DNA of 64,000 bases from Anastrepha obliqua. Lineage: Eukaryota; Arthropoda; Insecta; Diptera; Tephritidae. The notes under the pieces were generated by a model. The model was not told where the DNA came from. It did no database searches and saw only the letters and a program-made list of their open reading frames with translations. Numbering within the stretch: position 1 is the stretch's first letter; every line of letters starts with the position of its first letter. Location: assembly GCF_027943255.1 (NCBI RefSeq), contig NC_072895.1:32896001-32960000 (forward strand), read 5' to 3'. The position numbers and the translations under genes are program-made. This document shows, one piece after another, positions 33,340 through 44,093 of the stretch.

Positions 33340-34216
33340 ATGGGTTATTTTTTAAGAGCTATAGGAAAGTTTTTCAAAAAAACACACGTAAAATTCAGAA
33401 AAATGCATGAAATTTTTATTTAAAATGATAGTTTTAGCGACTGCGCTTTAAATGGTCCATCGGGTTAGTCCCATTTTGGCATACTCTTTCCAATGTTTCG
33501 GCCGGTATCTCACATACAAATGCTTTAACGTTGTCTGCAGGTTGAAGCAGGCTTGTCTGAATAGGCATGAGCTTTAACATAGCCCCACAAAAAATAATCT
33601 AAAGGCGGTATATCGCACGATCTGGGTGGCCAATTGACAGGTCCCGAACTTGAAATAAAATATTCACCGAACTCGCCTCTCAACAAGTCCATTGTTACGC
33701 GTACCGTGTAGCATGTGGCACCGTCTTGCTGAACACACACACACCACATGTCATGCAAGTCGAGATCTTGCATTTTGGGCAAACAAAAGTTGGATATCAT
33801 TTCACGGTAGCGCTCACCATTCACAGTTATGTTACGATTCGCAGCATCTTTGAAGAAGTACGGTCCAATGATACCTCCAGCCCATAAACCGCACCAAACT
33901 GTGACCTTTTCTGGATACATTGGTAGCTCTTGCAATTCTTCTGGCTGATCTTCACTCCAACATCGACAATTCTGCTTATTTACGTACCCATTGATCCAAA
34001 AATAAGCTTCGTCGCTGAACACAATTTTTCGACTTTAAACTTTCTTAACAAAACACGCATTTTTATAATAAAGTTCAATGATTTGTTCGTTTATAAAACG
34101 ATTCATGGTTAAATTATAACCAAACTGAAGATGTTTGACAGTAAAACAAAACACGAAACGTGCGCCAGCTATGTAAACCAACTGTTTAAAAAGATAATAG
34201 CTAAAAAATCACCCTT
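33340..34216 (-). mobile_element. DD41D mariner, internally deleted, in Jheh intron 1
   Basis: The right end inverted reads AAGGGTGATTTTTTAGCTAT; the left end reads TGGGTTATTTTTTAAGAGCT, a diverged match, with TA flanks. On the minus strand MNRFINEQIIELYYKNACFV is followed by a TAA and then directly by KIVFSDEAYFWINGYVNKQN, so the HTH region is deleted at the junction. QQDGATCYT and SCDIPPLDYFLWGYVK carry the second and third aspartates 41 residues apart. An (AC)n expansion inserts codons before QQD (WCVCVQQD). The C-terminus is cut at DKPASTCRQR by a frameshift. Confidence 0.85.
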
Positions 34217-34274
34217 TAGGTTACTTTAAGAATACATAAGTTACCAAAAAGTGCTCATTTAGCAATATGTAATT

Positions 34275-34495
34275 TATCACAGATTCCGGATGGCAGATGA
34301 TTTTTATGAGGAGCTTTTTTATAGCAGAAATACACTCGGAGGTTTGCCATTGCCCGCCGAAGAGCGGCCGCTATTATAATATGATACAAACAACATTTCC
34401 TATCGTTTGATGTTTCAGGCCCGGGGTTTTGAATTCTTGCACTTCCAAATGGTAATCACGCAGCAACTATTCGGCTACAGCAGCTGCCGTCGATA
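34275..34495 (-). mobile_element. SINE copy, degenerate, in Jheh intron 1
   Basis: The minus strand has the A-box region (CTGTAGCCGAATAGTTGCTG), GGCAATGGCAAACCTCCGAG, GTATTTCTGC and GCTCCTCATAAAAATCATCT, matching the SINE at 18050. The B box is mutated (GAATTCAAAACCCC in place of GGTTCGAATC). The 3' end beyond the CATAAAAATCATCTGCCAT block is missing. Confidence 0.78.
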
Positions 34496-34788
34496 TAGTA
34501 ATAATAATTTGTTTGAATAAGTGCAGGTAGTTTGTTAAGTATTTATGAATGTAAGAATATTCTTGGGTGGTCAAAACTTCAAACTTCAAAATTTGTTTTT
34601 AGTCAACCAAATTCATGATGAATTCGCTTCTTCTATGAAAGAATTCAAGGTCATAATACTTAATTAACATAATAGTGCGATATTTCGTGAACAGTTTTGA
34701 ATTTAAAAATTAATTCACAAAATATCATTCTGGCTTTAAGTTAAACCATTTTTGTTAATATCATACTTGGTAATTTCCGTTTATACTA

Positions 34789-35655
34789 TAGGGTGGGCCA
34801 TGTAAAATTTGCTTTTTGAATCGGCTATAAAAAAAGCAAATCAATATTTTTTCAATCTTTTTTTTTATTTTGAAGATTGAACATTGTCATTTATGAATGA
34901 AAAATAATATCGTTCAAATGACTGCCACGACTGGCTTTACAGTAGGCCATTCGATCAACCCAATTTTTAAGCACATTTTCGATTGTTTGGGCTCCAATTT
35001 CATGAATGGCAACTTCGATTTCGTGTTGTAAAGCATCAATCGTCTCTGGATGGTTCGCATAGCATTTGTCCTTAACGGCTCCCCACAAAAAATAGTCCAA
35101 CGGGCTTAAATCACAGCTCCGAAGCGGCCAATTGATATCGGAATTCAAAAACGGTAGCCAAAAGTTCAAGTGTAACTTTGGCAGTGTGACAAGTTGCACC
35201 GTCCTGTTGAAACCAAATGTCGTTCATGTCATCCTCTTCAGTTTTTCGAAACAGAAACTCGTTGAGCATGTCACGGTAATGCTCGCCATTTACTGTAACC
35301 GCGGCTCCTCGCTCATTTTCGAAAAAAAAAATGGCCCGATGTTGCCGCCAGACCAAAAACCGCACCAAAAAGTGACTCGTTGTGGATGCATTTGCTTCCC
35401 TACAGTAACGTGTGGATTTTCTGAGCCCCAAATCCGACAATTTTGCTTATTGTCGTAGCCACCGATGTGAAAATCAGAAAAGAAGAAGAAGACTCACCAC
35501 TTTGGAAATAGGTTTTCAATATTCAAGCGTATAGCGTCCCATTTCGTAAATGTCAAACCTTTAAGTAAATTATGAACACATTTGACATGTCATTTGTGTT
35601 ACCATTCTCAAAAAAATAGGTGGTTCAAAAAGCAAACGCTATATGGCCCACCCTG
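34789..35655 (-). mobile_element. DD41D mariner, internally deleted copy B of a pair
   Basis: It has the same ends (TAGGGTGGGCCATGTAAAAT; inverted right end CAGGGTGGGCCATATAGCGT) and the same (TCT)n deletion junction as the element at 21065-21886, with TA flanks at 34787-34788 and 35656-35657. FQQDGATCHTAK and SCDLSPLDYFLWGAVK are present, but a separate small deletion before NSDINWP removes the RIISR segment and shifts frame. It retains more of the WCG.W..GIIGP region than copy A. Confidence 0.88.
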
Positions 35656-35659
35656 TATA

Positions 35660-36155
35660 TATTTTTTATAATTTAACTAAAAAAGGACCATTTTAAGCAA
35701 CAAGTTATTTAATATTTCCATTTTCTTCATTCTTTTTAAATGCGACCTTTTGTAAGGGGGTGTCAGAATTTTAATGTCATAAGTGAGCAAACCTTTAATA
35801 ATTGAATCATGGAAATTATTATACAATTTACTTGAAATTTAACGTTTTGAAAAAAAAAATTTTTTTTAAGGAAAAGAGGCAATTAAAAGCAAAATAAAGA
35901 ACTTATTTTATGGGAATATGTATTTGTAGTTAGCTGCAGGAATATATTTTTGGCGTAAGGCGATTATAAATTACATTTAAGTATAAACCGCACGAAAAAA
36001 TTATAAGACCAAAAGCGTTTCTTTTAATTTAAAAGTTTACAATGTAAGTCATTACCTTAAAATTATTATATTTTAGCTGTTTTTTTTTTGTTTTTTTTTT
36101 GTATCGCTTTATCTCGTTTTCATATTTATGTGGCTGTTTTAGTTTCGAAATAAAA
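35660..36155. other. intron sequence, no feature recognised
   Basis: AT-rich; poly-A/T runs near 35850 and 36080. Confidence 0.45.
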
Positions 36156-36158
36156 AAT

Positions 36159-36492
36159 ATGCCGCGTGGAAAAGCTTTTACCGAATTCAAGCAGGGGAAA
36201 ATTTTAGCATGGAGAGAGAGAGAGAGAGAGAGATCTTATATTGCGAGAGATAGCTTCAAAATTAAAGAGGGGAAAAACTGGGGTTTCACATTACTTTCAT
36301 TTGAAAGAAAAGTACGGATGCACCAAGAGAAGTTGCAGAAAACCAAAACTTAGCGCTAGAGATGTTCAGAAAACCAAACGTGTAGCTATAAATAAATCAA
36401 ATAGCCCTGCTGAAATTAAACATACACTTAACTTGGAGCTTACTCATGGTCGTGTGCAACAAATTTTGCAAGCGGATTCTGGTCTAAAATAA
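36159..36492 (+). pseudogene. Tc3-like transposase N-terminus with (GA)n frameshift
   Basis: MPRGKAFTEFKQGKILAWR opens at 36159 and, after a (GA)n run at 36214-36232, the matching continuation is in another frame: LREIASKLKRGKTGVSHYF, then KPKLSARDVQKTKRVAINKS, SPAEIKHTLNLEL and VQQILQADSGL. This is the bipartite HTH of Tc3/Tc1-type transposases that binds the element ends. The microsatellite expansion seems to be what broke the frame. No DDE domain follows. Confidence 0.65.
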
Positions 36493-36649
36493 ACAAAACG
36501 AGTACCTAAAACTAAGTTAAATACACGGCCTGTAAGTTAAATCTGGCCTGTTGCCAGATTGACATTTGCAGAAAAGTACCGAATTTTGGGCAGGTGAATG
36601 GGAAAGAGTAAATTTTTCCGTACAAAAAAAAATCAATATGGATCAATAT

Positions 36650-36737
36650 CACCTTGCTCATTAGTGTTACCTTGCTCATTTGTCGTTACCTTGCTTATTT
36701 GTCGTTACCTTGCTCATTTGTCGTTACCTTGCTCATT
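36650..36737 (+). repeat. 19-bp tandem repeat, five copies
   Basis: ACCTTGCTCATTTGTCGTT-type units with ACCTTGCT at 36651, 36669, 36688, 36707 and 36726, a period of 18-19 bp. Units are directly adjacent with no spacers. Confidence 0.85.
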
Positions 36738-36739
36738 GT

Positions 36740-38190
36740 ATGAAGGAAAAAATGTATGGTAATATTTACCACATACCTTATAAGATATGTTGTATACTAA
36801 TATATGTAATAATAATATACATATACAATTTCGCGCAATTTTCAAAAAGAACAAATCTATATGTAAAGATGCATACAAGTCACATGGACATATCAAATAT
36901 ACGAATCTATTCCGTACGCAAGCAAATGTAAGCTAATGTGCTTGAACTGCAAGCGAGAGCGCGGAACGAACGACAAAGAGCACAATCGGCCCCCGCGTTC
37001 GGCAACGTTCGACATCTGGCTCTGTCCTACTTGAGTGAGCATATATATGTATGTATATGTATGTATATGCGCATATGTAGGTATATAAATTCACATACTT
37101 GTATTTGCATATGCCTTCTTGCTGTGTGCATGGTAATTAACCATTTCTCTGTTGAGAATAGGAGATGATAGGAAAAGTAGGAAATGAAAGGAGATGTTTC
37201 GAGTGTAAAGTGTCTTGAAAAAGGCAAATCGATGATGGTGCCTCTTAGTGTTGTTGACTTATTAACGTCTGATGCACAATCGAAATTGAAGATATCTTTC
37301 ATGAATTTGATAAATGTTTCGTCATTTTTCACGTTTGTGTAAATGTAACTTGACCTATTTCATTGCAATTCCATTTACCTCCTCCTCTATATCCATACAA
37401 AATATCTATCAAACAAATAAAATTAAAATTTTGTTTTGAAAATTGCGACCATTCCATCAATATTTTCTAATGACGTTGTCACGTTAAACTATCGTCAGTA
37501 AACCGACTTTACAGACAACCTCTTTTTTGATGAAAATTTCGATGAGTGGTGTATTTTATAGCATGGCAACACAGCCGCTTGTGCTTCAAAAGCATCGAAA
37601 AAATCGAAAAAATACCAATTTTAGAATGGCCTGTCTGACCAATCGGAAATGTATGGGCAATACTTTCTTAAACGCTTTTCAAAAATGTAAGACAGTTTGA
37701 CAGTGCAAAGAAGTGCGATTATTGTCAGTTGGTCAAAAATTGAATTATAAAGCTATAATAAAAATATATAATGAAAATTGAAAATATTATAAATAACTTG
37801 ATCAGTTATATCAGTTAATCAAAGTAGAATTCAAAACAAATTACTAAGCTCCAAATTATAAACTAACCCCAAGAATTCTATGTGTTTATTTTAAATACAA
37901 TAACATTAGTCTTAATTTTTTTCGTTTATGGATTTTACTTTTCTTAAAATTACTTTAACTTTCGTGAAATGTGTGGTTATTTCTAGATATTTTTACAACA
38001 TTTATTGTTAAGAGTTTAAATATTAAAAACATAAATTGTTATCCGTGAACTGATTATAAAAATCAGAAGAAATTTAATTAGTCTTATAATTTTTTCGTGT
38101 GGTGTAGCATGATTTTAAGCATTTACGGCTCTAAAAGCCTGACTTAAGAATTTTTAAGTTAATTTAATTGTATGGCATTTTTTTTTATAT
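36740..38190. other. intron sequence, no gene; TATG microsatellite
   Basis: A TATATGTATGTATATGTATG run lies near 37042-37068. Otherwise AT-rich with no supported feature. Confidence 0.45.
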
Positions 38191-38194
38191 GATA

Positions 38195-38955
38195 TTCGGC
38201 ATATGTTTGCGCCGACTACGAGTTTCACGGTCCATTCGTCAGTCCAATTTTTGACTATTTTCTCGAATAAATCTGGCCGTATGGCGTCAATGCTGGCTGG
38301 AATAATGCAATAAATCGATTGCTAAACGCGCTGTATGACAAGTTTTTCGAAATAAAAATTTATCAGCATGAGTCGGTAGTGCTTGCCATTTACCGTAACG
38401 GCAGCTCCCTCCTCATTTCGAAAGAATAAGGCCCGTTGATGCCGCCAGTGCTAAATTTCCCCAATTTTGGAAATTGGCAATTGGCGACAAATCGATTTTT
38501 CGGCGTCTTCTTCGACATTTCGCTCTGTGAACTTCGCGAACAGATTTTTTTTTGTTTTCAAAGTAAATTTCCCCAATTTTGGAAGATGGCAATGGCGACG
38601 AATCGACATTTCGCTCGATGAACTTTGCGAACAGATTTTTTTTCCGAAGTAAATTTCCCAAATTTTGGAAATTGGCAAATGGCGAAAAATCGTCATTTCG
38701 CTCTATGAACTTCACGAACAGATTTTTTTCTTTTTTCAAAGTAAATTTCCCCAATTTCGGAAATTGGCGAATGGCGACGAATCGACGTTTCGGCGTCTTC
38801 TTCCCCACAATTTGGGTGCCTTATTCTGTTGTTAAACCGTTCATGATGACTTGTCAAACCTTAATGAACAGAATTGTCTAAACAGCTTGCCATTCTTAGC
38901 TGTCAAACCATAATTGTGGAGACATCGATAGTTCTCAAGCAGCTAAAAAAAACAC
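38195..38955 (-). mobile_element. DD41D remnant carrying an internal minisatellite
   Basis: On the minus strand the right end inverted gives TCGGGTGTTTTTTTTAGCTG, and sequence around 38380-38440 matches the reverse strand of the GAAVTVNG..Y and GGI.GPYFF.NE regions of other DD41D copies. The stretch between, where the N-terminal HTH should be, is occupied by the tandem repeat at 38452-38800. The left inverted end is not recognisable. No frame survives. Confidence 0.6.
38452..38800. repeat. ~90-110-bp tandem repeat, four units
   Basis: Units start with TAAATTTCCC at 38452, 38564, 38650 and 38742 and contain CAATTTTGGAAATTGGC, GGCGACGAATCGACATTTCG and GAACTT(T/C)GCGAACAGATTTT. Units are 112, 86 and 92 bp, then a partial one. 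The 131-codon minus frame across it is a by-product of the repeat. Confidence 0.88.
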
Positions 38956-38959
38956 CCGA

Positions 38960-39550
38960 TACAAGACTTGCGCTGACTAGGCCATATGGTAAACTTGGGT
39001 GACGGCTTTTGGTGGTGATTAATTGACTTTTTTGTTGTGGTTATTTTGCTATAAAGCAAATTTCTGTTTGGCTTGAAGCTTTTTGCGGTTGTATCTGAAA
39101 TCGAAATTTGAGACAAACAGCGCAGTTTTCATACCCGGAGTTCACTTCGCAAAAAGTAGCATAATTAACCATTCATATTATCATTAATAAACTATTTCGT
39201 TTGACTCACTTAGTAAATTCATTATTCATATAAAATTAAATGAGAAAAAAAAACGTAAGGTCCAGTAGGGAGTTTAGATTATCCTTCACTATTTCACAGC
39301 CCACTGCTTTACGAATTCTTTAGAAAAATTGTATAAGTAATTTTATTTACTCTATTTATTATTAATTTTAAGCTCTGGTCTTCCTAGCCTATGAGACTTT
39401 TTACTGTATTCGTGAGCTAAAATAATTAAATAAAAAGCCTACCTCAGGGAAAGAAGTATTAGTTTGGGGAAAAAGAAATACTTTATTTTTGCGCAAAATT
39501 TGTGCATCAACTTAATTTGAAATAAGACTACTACAAAATATATCATCATA
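38960..39550. other. intron sequence, no feature recognised
   Basis: AT-rich; nothing supported. Confidence 0.45.
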
Positions 39551-39554
39551 CCAT

Positions 39555-40580
39555 AAAATACTTTAGTGTTATCTTGAATCCCAAACTCAGCTGGAGATCC
39601 AACGTACAGAAAGCGAATATAGCTCTTTACACGTGTAAGAGAATGTTGGGTAAAAAATGAGGTCTGCAACCAAAACTATCCAATTGGTCCTACACAGCCA
39701 TTGTAAGGTCAATACTAACATATGCGGCACTAGTCTGGTGGCCCGCAACAGAAAAGAAATACAACCAAACCAAGTTGAAAAAGATACAAAGAACAACGTG
39801 TATCTTAACTACAGGAGTGCTTAGCACCAGTCCTACTGAAGCGCTTAATGTACTAACTCATCTATTACCATTAGACTTACATATAAAAACAATCGCCACA
39901 TGCAGCGCGGCCAGACTCAGAGTTATAGGAAGCTGGGCAACAAGATCGTACGGTCGCAGCAACATCCAACAGGGGCCCTCGCTGCTCAAAAACAAATCAG
40001 ACTACACAGTCCCCGACCTTAACTTCGAGAAAGACCTTACGATACGTTTTCCACCGAGGGCGAATGGAGGAAAGGAAAAGTGATTGATACAAATCCACAC
40101 TGACGGTTCTAAGATGAACTATGCCAGCGTGTTCCAGGCAGAACTATTAGCGATTAGAGAAGCTTGCAGATTACTAAAACACTCCAAAAAATTGGCAAGA
40201 ACAGCTATCGTAAGTATACTGACAGGCCACAATTTGTTAGCGGCACACGCATACAAGATGGGAATTACACACAACGATAGCTGCAGATTTTGCAATGAAC
40301 TAAAGGAGAGGGAAACTCTTGAACATCTTCTATGTTCTTGCCCTGCATTCGCTAGAACCCGAATGAAATGTTTGGGAGCTCTACAATATGAGAGGTTAGA
40401 ATGCCTCTCGGGGTTAGAGCTTCAGAGCTTACTTAGATTCGCAACAGACAAAAGCTTATTACAAGAAGCCTACCACAAAGAAACGTGAGGGTCAAGCTCC
40501 ATCTGGTACCACTAAGGACCAATAGGTCTATGTGATGGCTTTCAGCAAGCCAGATCTACCTAGCCTAACCTTACTTAACC
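39555..40580 (+). pseudogene. RNase-H LINE, RT C-terminus to 3' end, internally deleted
   Basis: Reads YFSVILNPKLSWRSNVQKAN, a stop, LSNWSYTAIVRSILTYAALV, WWPATEKKYNQTKLKKIQRT, VLSTSPTEALNVLTHLLPLD, then IHTDGSKM, ASVFQAELLAIREACRLL and, with most of the RNase H domain missing, SILTGHNLLAAHAYKMGI and CRFCNELKERETLEHLLCSC. The C-x2-C-x9-H-x4-C cluster is the usual C-terminal zinc motif. TACCTAGCCTAACC near 40555 is the 3' end. A TGA after KEK (40081) also breaks the frame. Confidence 0.75.
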
Positions 40581-40584
40581 TGAT

Positions 40585-40706
40585 GCTGAAGTCATAACAG
40601 CTTTGAAAGCGTAATTGGCAGCCCTTCCATAAAAATGTGTATTTCAAACCATAAAACTGTGTTTTTCTTATCGAACCGCAAAACTTATTGAACAACCTAG
40701 TATGAG
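40585..40706 (+). mobile_element. mariner 3' terminal scrap
   Basis: GTCATAACAGCT, GTGTATTTCAAACCATAAAA and GTGTTTTTCTTATCGAACCG then AACTTATTGAACAACCTAGT match the 3' part of the mariner at 9555-10025. Confidence 0.65.
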
Positions 40707-40709
40707 TGA

Positions 40710-41440
40710 CGTACAACGCCACTTGTAAAATTATATAATAAATCTTCCAATAACTTTGCGCGAACCCTTCTACCACAGTAAAGCGGTACTGCAAAAAATA
40801 TGCCGCTTTTATTAAAATATCGTTCAATTTTTCTCTTAAATTTTTCCGTGATTTCATTCATTCATATCCTCGTACATTATTATTATGAGTGGATTGAAGT
40901 ACTGCGACCACAAAGATTTTTTGTGCTACTTCATGGATTCGGAGGATTTCTCTAAGCCCAGCATTAAATTAACGCGCGAAGGAAGTCAGTGTTCCCATTG
41001 TCACCCAGCTTCTATACCTGTTTCGCTCAGCCTTTTAGCGTCGAGTGTTAATACTCATAACTATCATAACAGGCTGAAGTGTGGATTTTTGTCGTCCCTT
41101 ACGACGGGCAACCGTTACCGTGGGGAAATTCTAACACACTAGACCGCTGGGGAAGAACCTCATATACACTCAATGCCAGATTTGATCAATTATTTGGGTT
41201 CTATGACAGTGTATTAAATGGCGAAAGAAATAAGAGGAAACTGAGAATTTAATGTAGGAGTTCTACGCATGGAGAAACGATTTTTAGAGGTGTACAGCCA
41301 TGTAACAGACCGTTATTCGCCTCTGCGCGAATCCGGGATGTGTTTAACAAAATTTAGCTTGTGTTAGTGATAAACGAAAAAAATCAACCAATGACACTTC
41401 GTTACCGTCTGAACAACGACTGATTGGACGAGTGTGTGAA
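40710..41440. other. intron sequence, unrecognised
   Basis: An 85-codon + frame (40885-41142) with a CSHC and GC-richer 3' half (TCGTCCCTTACGACGGGCAA) stands out from the AT-rich surroundings, but I cannot name it. Confidence 0.35.
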
Positions 41441-41442
41441 TA

Positions 41443-42371
41443 AAGGGTGTTTTTTTTAGAGGTTAGGTTTTCAAGTTGACACTACTTTTTTCGTATATGG
41501 GCTTTTTGACAGCTGTCACTTGATTTATGCTCAGTTTGGTTTGCCATTTCATAATGAATAGACTTACACCTGAACAACGTTTGCAAATCGTGCAAATTTG
41601 GGCCCAAAACGAGATGGCCACCGATCCCGATTTTCACAAGAAAATTTTGTTCAGCGATGAAGCTCACTTTTGGTTGAATGGGTATGTCAATAAGCAAAAT
41701 TGTCGCATTTGGAGTGAACATAATCCACAAGCCATTGCTGAGACGCCGTTACATCCTCAAAAAGTCACTGTTTGGTGTACTCTATGGGCAGAGGGAATCA
41801 TTGGTCCATATTTCTTTAAAAATGAAGCCGGCCATAATGTTACAGTCAATGGAGAGCGCTATAGAGCCATGATTAATGACTTTTTCGTGCCTGAATTGGA
41901 CGATGTTGATGTGGACGACCTTTGGTTCCAACAAGACGGCGCTACATGCCATACAGCCAACGCAACAGTCGATTTATTGAAGGAAACTTTTGGTGAGCGC
42001 ATTATCTCGCGCCGTGGACCTGTGGCGTGGCCTCGAAGATCGTGCGATATAACACCGCTGGACTATTTCTTGTGGGGCTATGTGAAGTCGCTTGTCTACG
42101 CAGATAAGCCCGAGACGATTGACGTCTTGGAAGAGAATATTCGGCGCGTTATTGCTGACATACGGCCCCAATTGCTGCAAAAAGTGGTCGAAAATTGGGC
42201 CTTTCGGCTGGAATTTCTTCGAGCCAGCCGCGGCGGCCACTTGCCCGAAATCATTTTTAAAACATAATGGCAAACCCTTATCTTTATAATAAAGCTAAAT
42301 TCTTGGCCATAACATTAAATTGTATACGTTTTATTTCATCTTGAAAACCTAACCTCTAAAAAAACACCCTT
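41443..42371 (+). mobile_element. DD41D mariner deletion derivative with intact ends and open ORF
   Basis: The ends are AAGGGTGTTTTTTTTAGAGG and its inverse, matching over about 32 bp, with TA duplications at 41441-41442 and 42372-42373. It belongs to the same subfamily as 12446-13372 but has a different internal deletion. Size 929 bp, against the roughly 1.3 kb expected for a full-length relative. Confidence 0.93.
41554..42267 (+). CDS. HTH-less DD41D transposase, open 237-codon frame
   Basis: The usual start MNRLTPEQRLQIVQI is fused in frame to WAQNEMATDPDFHKKILFSD, skipping the paired-like DNA-binding region. The catalytic residues are D35 (FSDEAHFW), D128 (FQQDGATCHT) and D170 (SCDITPLDYFLWG), spacing 92 and 41, so the DD41D triad is intact. 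The C-terminus (RASRGGHLPEIIFKT) is complete and no stop interrupts. An upstream ATG at 41527 would add nine residues; I chose 41554 because MNR..PEQR opens the related copies. The protein could still bind metal and dimerise but should not recognise its ends. Whether it is expressed is unknown. Confidence 0.8.
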   Translation: MNRLTPEQRLQIVQIWAQNEMATDPDFHKKILFSDEAHFWLNGYVNKQNCRIWSEHNPQAIAETPLHPQKVTVWCTLWAEGIIGPYFFKNEAGHNVTVNGERYRAMINDFFVPELDDVDVDDLWFQQDGATCHTANATVDLLKETFGERIISRRGPVAWPRRSCDITPLDYFLWGYVKSLVYADKPETIDVLEENIRRVIADIRPQLLQKVVENWAFRLEFLRASRGGHLPEIIFKT

Positions 42372-42374
42372 TAC

Positions 42375-44090
42375 ATGTGAAATGATCGTGCATATTCGAT
42401 TGGCGAATCTCCCAAGTGACGTGGCAGCCAAAGCTCCCTTTACATAGCTAAATAGCAAACCTGGTCAAGTATCATCCTTGAGTTCTACGTGATGGCCACG
42501 TGAACTCATTGCTGGTAAAAGCTATGCAGCACAGGTCTTAATAATGCAGGCTAATAATAAATGAATAACCGGAATTCGGTTTCGACTACAGCCAAGTTCA
42601 GCCCCAAAAGTTCTAATCGGCTTCGTTGTGGCTTCAGCAAAACAAGAAAGCCGGTCCTTGGCCGAATATTTCTTTACAATTAATTTTGTTCAAACAATGC
42701 TTCAATTTCAGAAATTTTTTTGATGCCTTGATACCAGTACTCCACATTTCCTATTGAAAAAAAATTGCTTTCAAATATCATCTGCTCCCCAGTGTGGGCT
42801 CGGGAGCACTAATTACTCGGTGCTGCAAGTCGGCTCTTTACCGCTTGCAAGGGGAAAATATCTATACGCTTTGTCTTAATTTTATTACAATGTAAAATTG
42901 TTGAACTTTGAATATTAAATATTTATTAATACGTTGTTTTTTTTATTATTTCTGCGCCCATTAGCATATTTTATGACCTGAAATTGTTGTGCTTGAAACT
43001 TATGTAGCCTTTTTATTAATGAAATGACTGGGTTTTTTTTAAATCATTGCTTGTTTTTTACTTAGGCCCTTGAAGTTCAATTCGGTCTTAAAAATCAATG
43101 TTCGGTCGTTCTAAAGTAATAATACTTTATTTAATTACTGTCATTGGCCAGCGGTTCTAGACAGAAAGAAAATTACTCCCAATTACCGTTCAAATATATT
43201 TAGTTTTGATGGAACTTTTATAGTGGCTTTAAGATATCTGCATGCGCCTATGTAAATAGACTGATTATTATTACATAGGGCGACAATTAAATCGGCTATT
43301 TTGAACTTTGACAAGCAAAAACTTGCATGCTCTGATGCCTTTGATGTAACAAACAAATTTCTAATGTCTCTTGCTGAAATTCGTAATTGAATTTTTTAAT
43401 AAACCCACAAATTTTTTGGGCCCGTATACTTTGAATTTTGTTGTTCATAATTTCTGGGCGATCTCATCTCGTTTTGGTTCAGAGACCCTATGACCAGCTT
43501 TCTGTAAAAAAATTGAACGTACACAAAAAAGGTTTTCAGGTTCTCCTAGAACTGGCAGACAATTTTCTTGCGGACACAAGAAAACTTTGTCCAAGCAATT
43601 CGCATTCACATTCAATAGGTCTGTTTATGTAAAAATTATCCAGTAACTTGCCAGTAACTTAATTTCCGAGAATTCTCTCTCAAAGAGAAAACTATCAAAT
43701 AAAGTACATAAACGCAAAACCAGTAACAATTTGCAAGTTTTACAAACAGCTGATTAAATTGTTGGAGGGAAAAATCACAAAAATTAAAAATTTTTAAATT
43801 TAAGTCTCGTATTAAATTTAAAAAAATAAATAAATAAAATGCAAACCAACAAGCTTGGGAATCACATGACTTCATTTTGCCCATATTCCATTTCATCATC
43901 GCTGTCAGATAAAGCGCATTCCATTAGCAATTGCAATTCGCAAATTTAATTTGTGTTTATGCTGTGCAAATTCTTACAAGTAAAAATTTATCCAGCAAAC
44001 ACTTGCAATTTCCCCTAAAAATGAAATGTCATTTTGCTCTCTCACTTTCCCCTACTTTGCAAGTTTTTTGGGTACATGAACACCAAAACA
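42375..44090. other. intron sequence, no gene recognised
   Basis: Small frames (43438-43632, 43636-43899, 43931-44155) have no recognisable motifs. Some short motifs repeat (CCAGTAACTT near 43640; TTTGCAAGTTTT near 43731 and 44055). Confidence 0.4.
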
Positions 44091-44093
44091 TGG

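Noticed and set aside
36650..36737. Possible CRISPR-like array
   Set aside because: The 19-bp units are adjacent with no spacers and the genome is eukaryotic; a simple tandem repeat.
38413..38808. 131-codon basic minus frame with repeated FAKFIERN-type segments
   Set aside because: It is generated by the minisatellite units at 38452-38800; the repeat explains it entirely.
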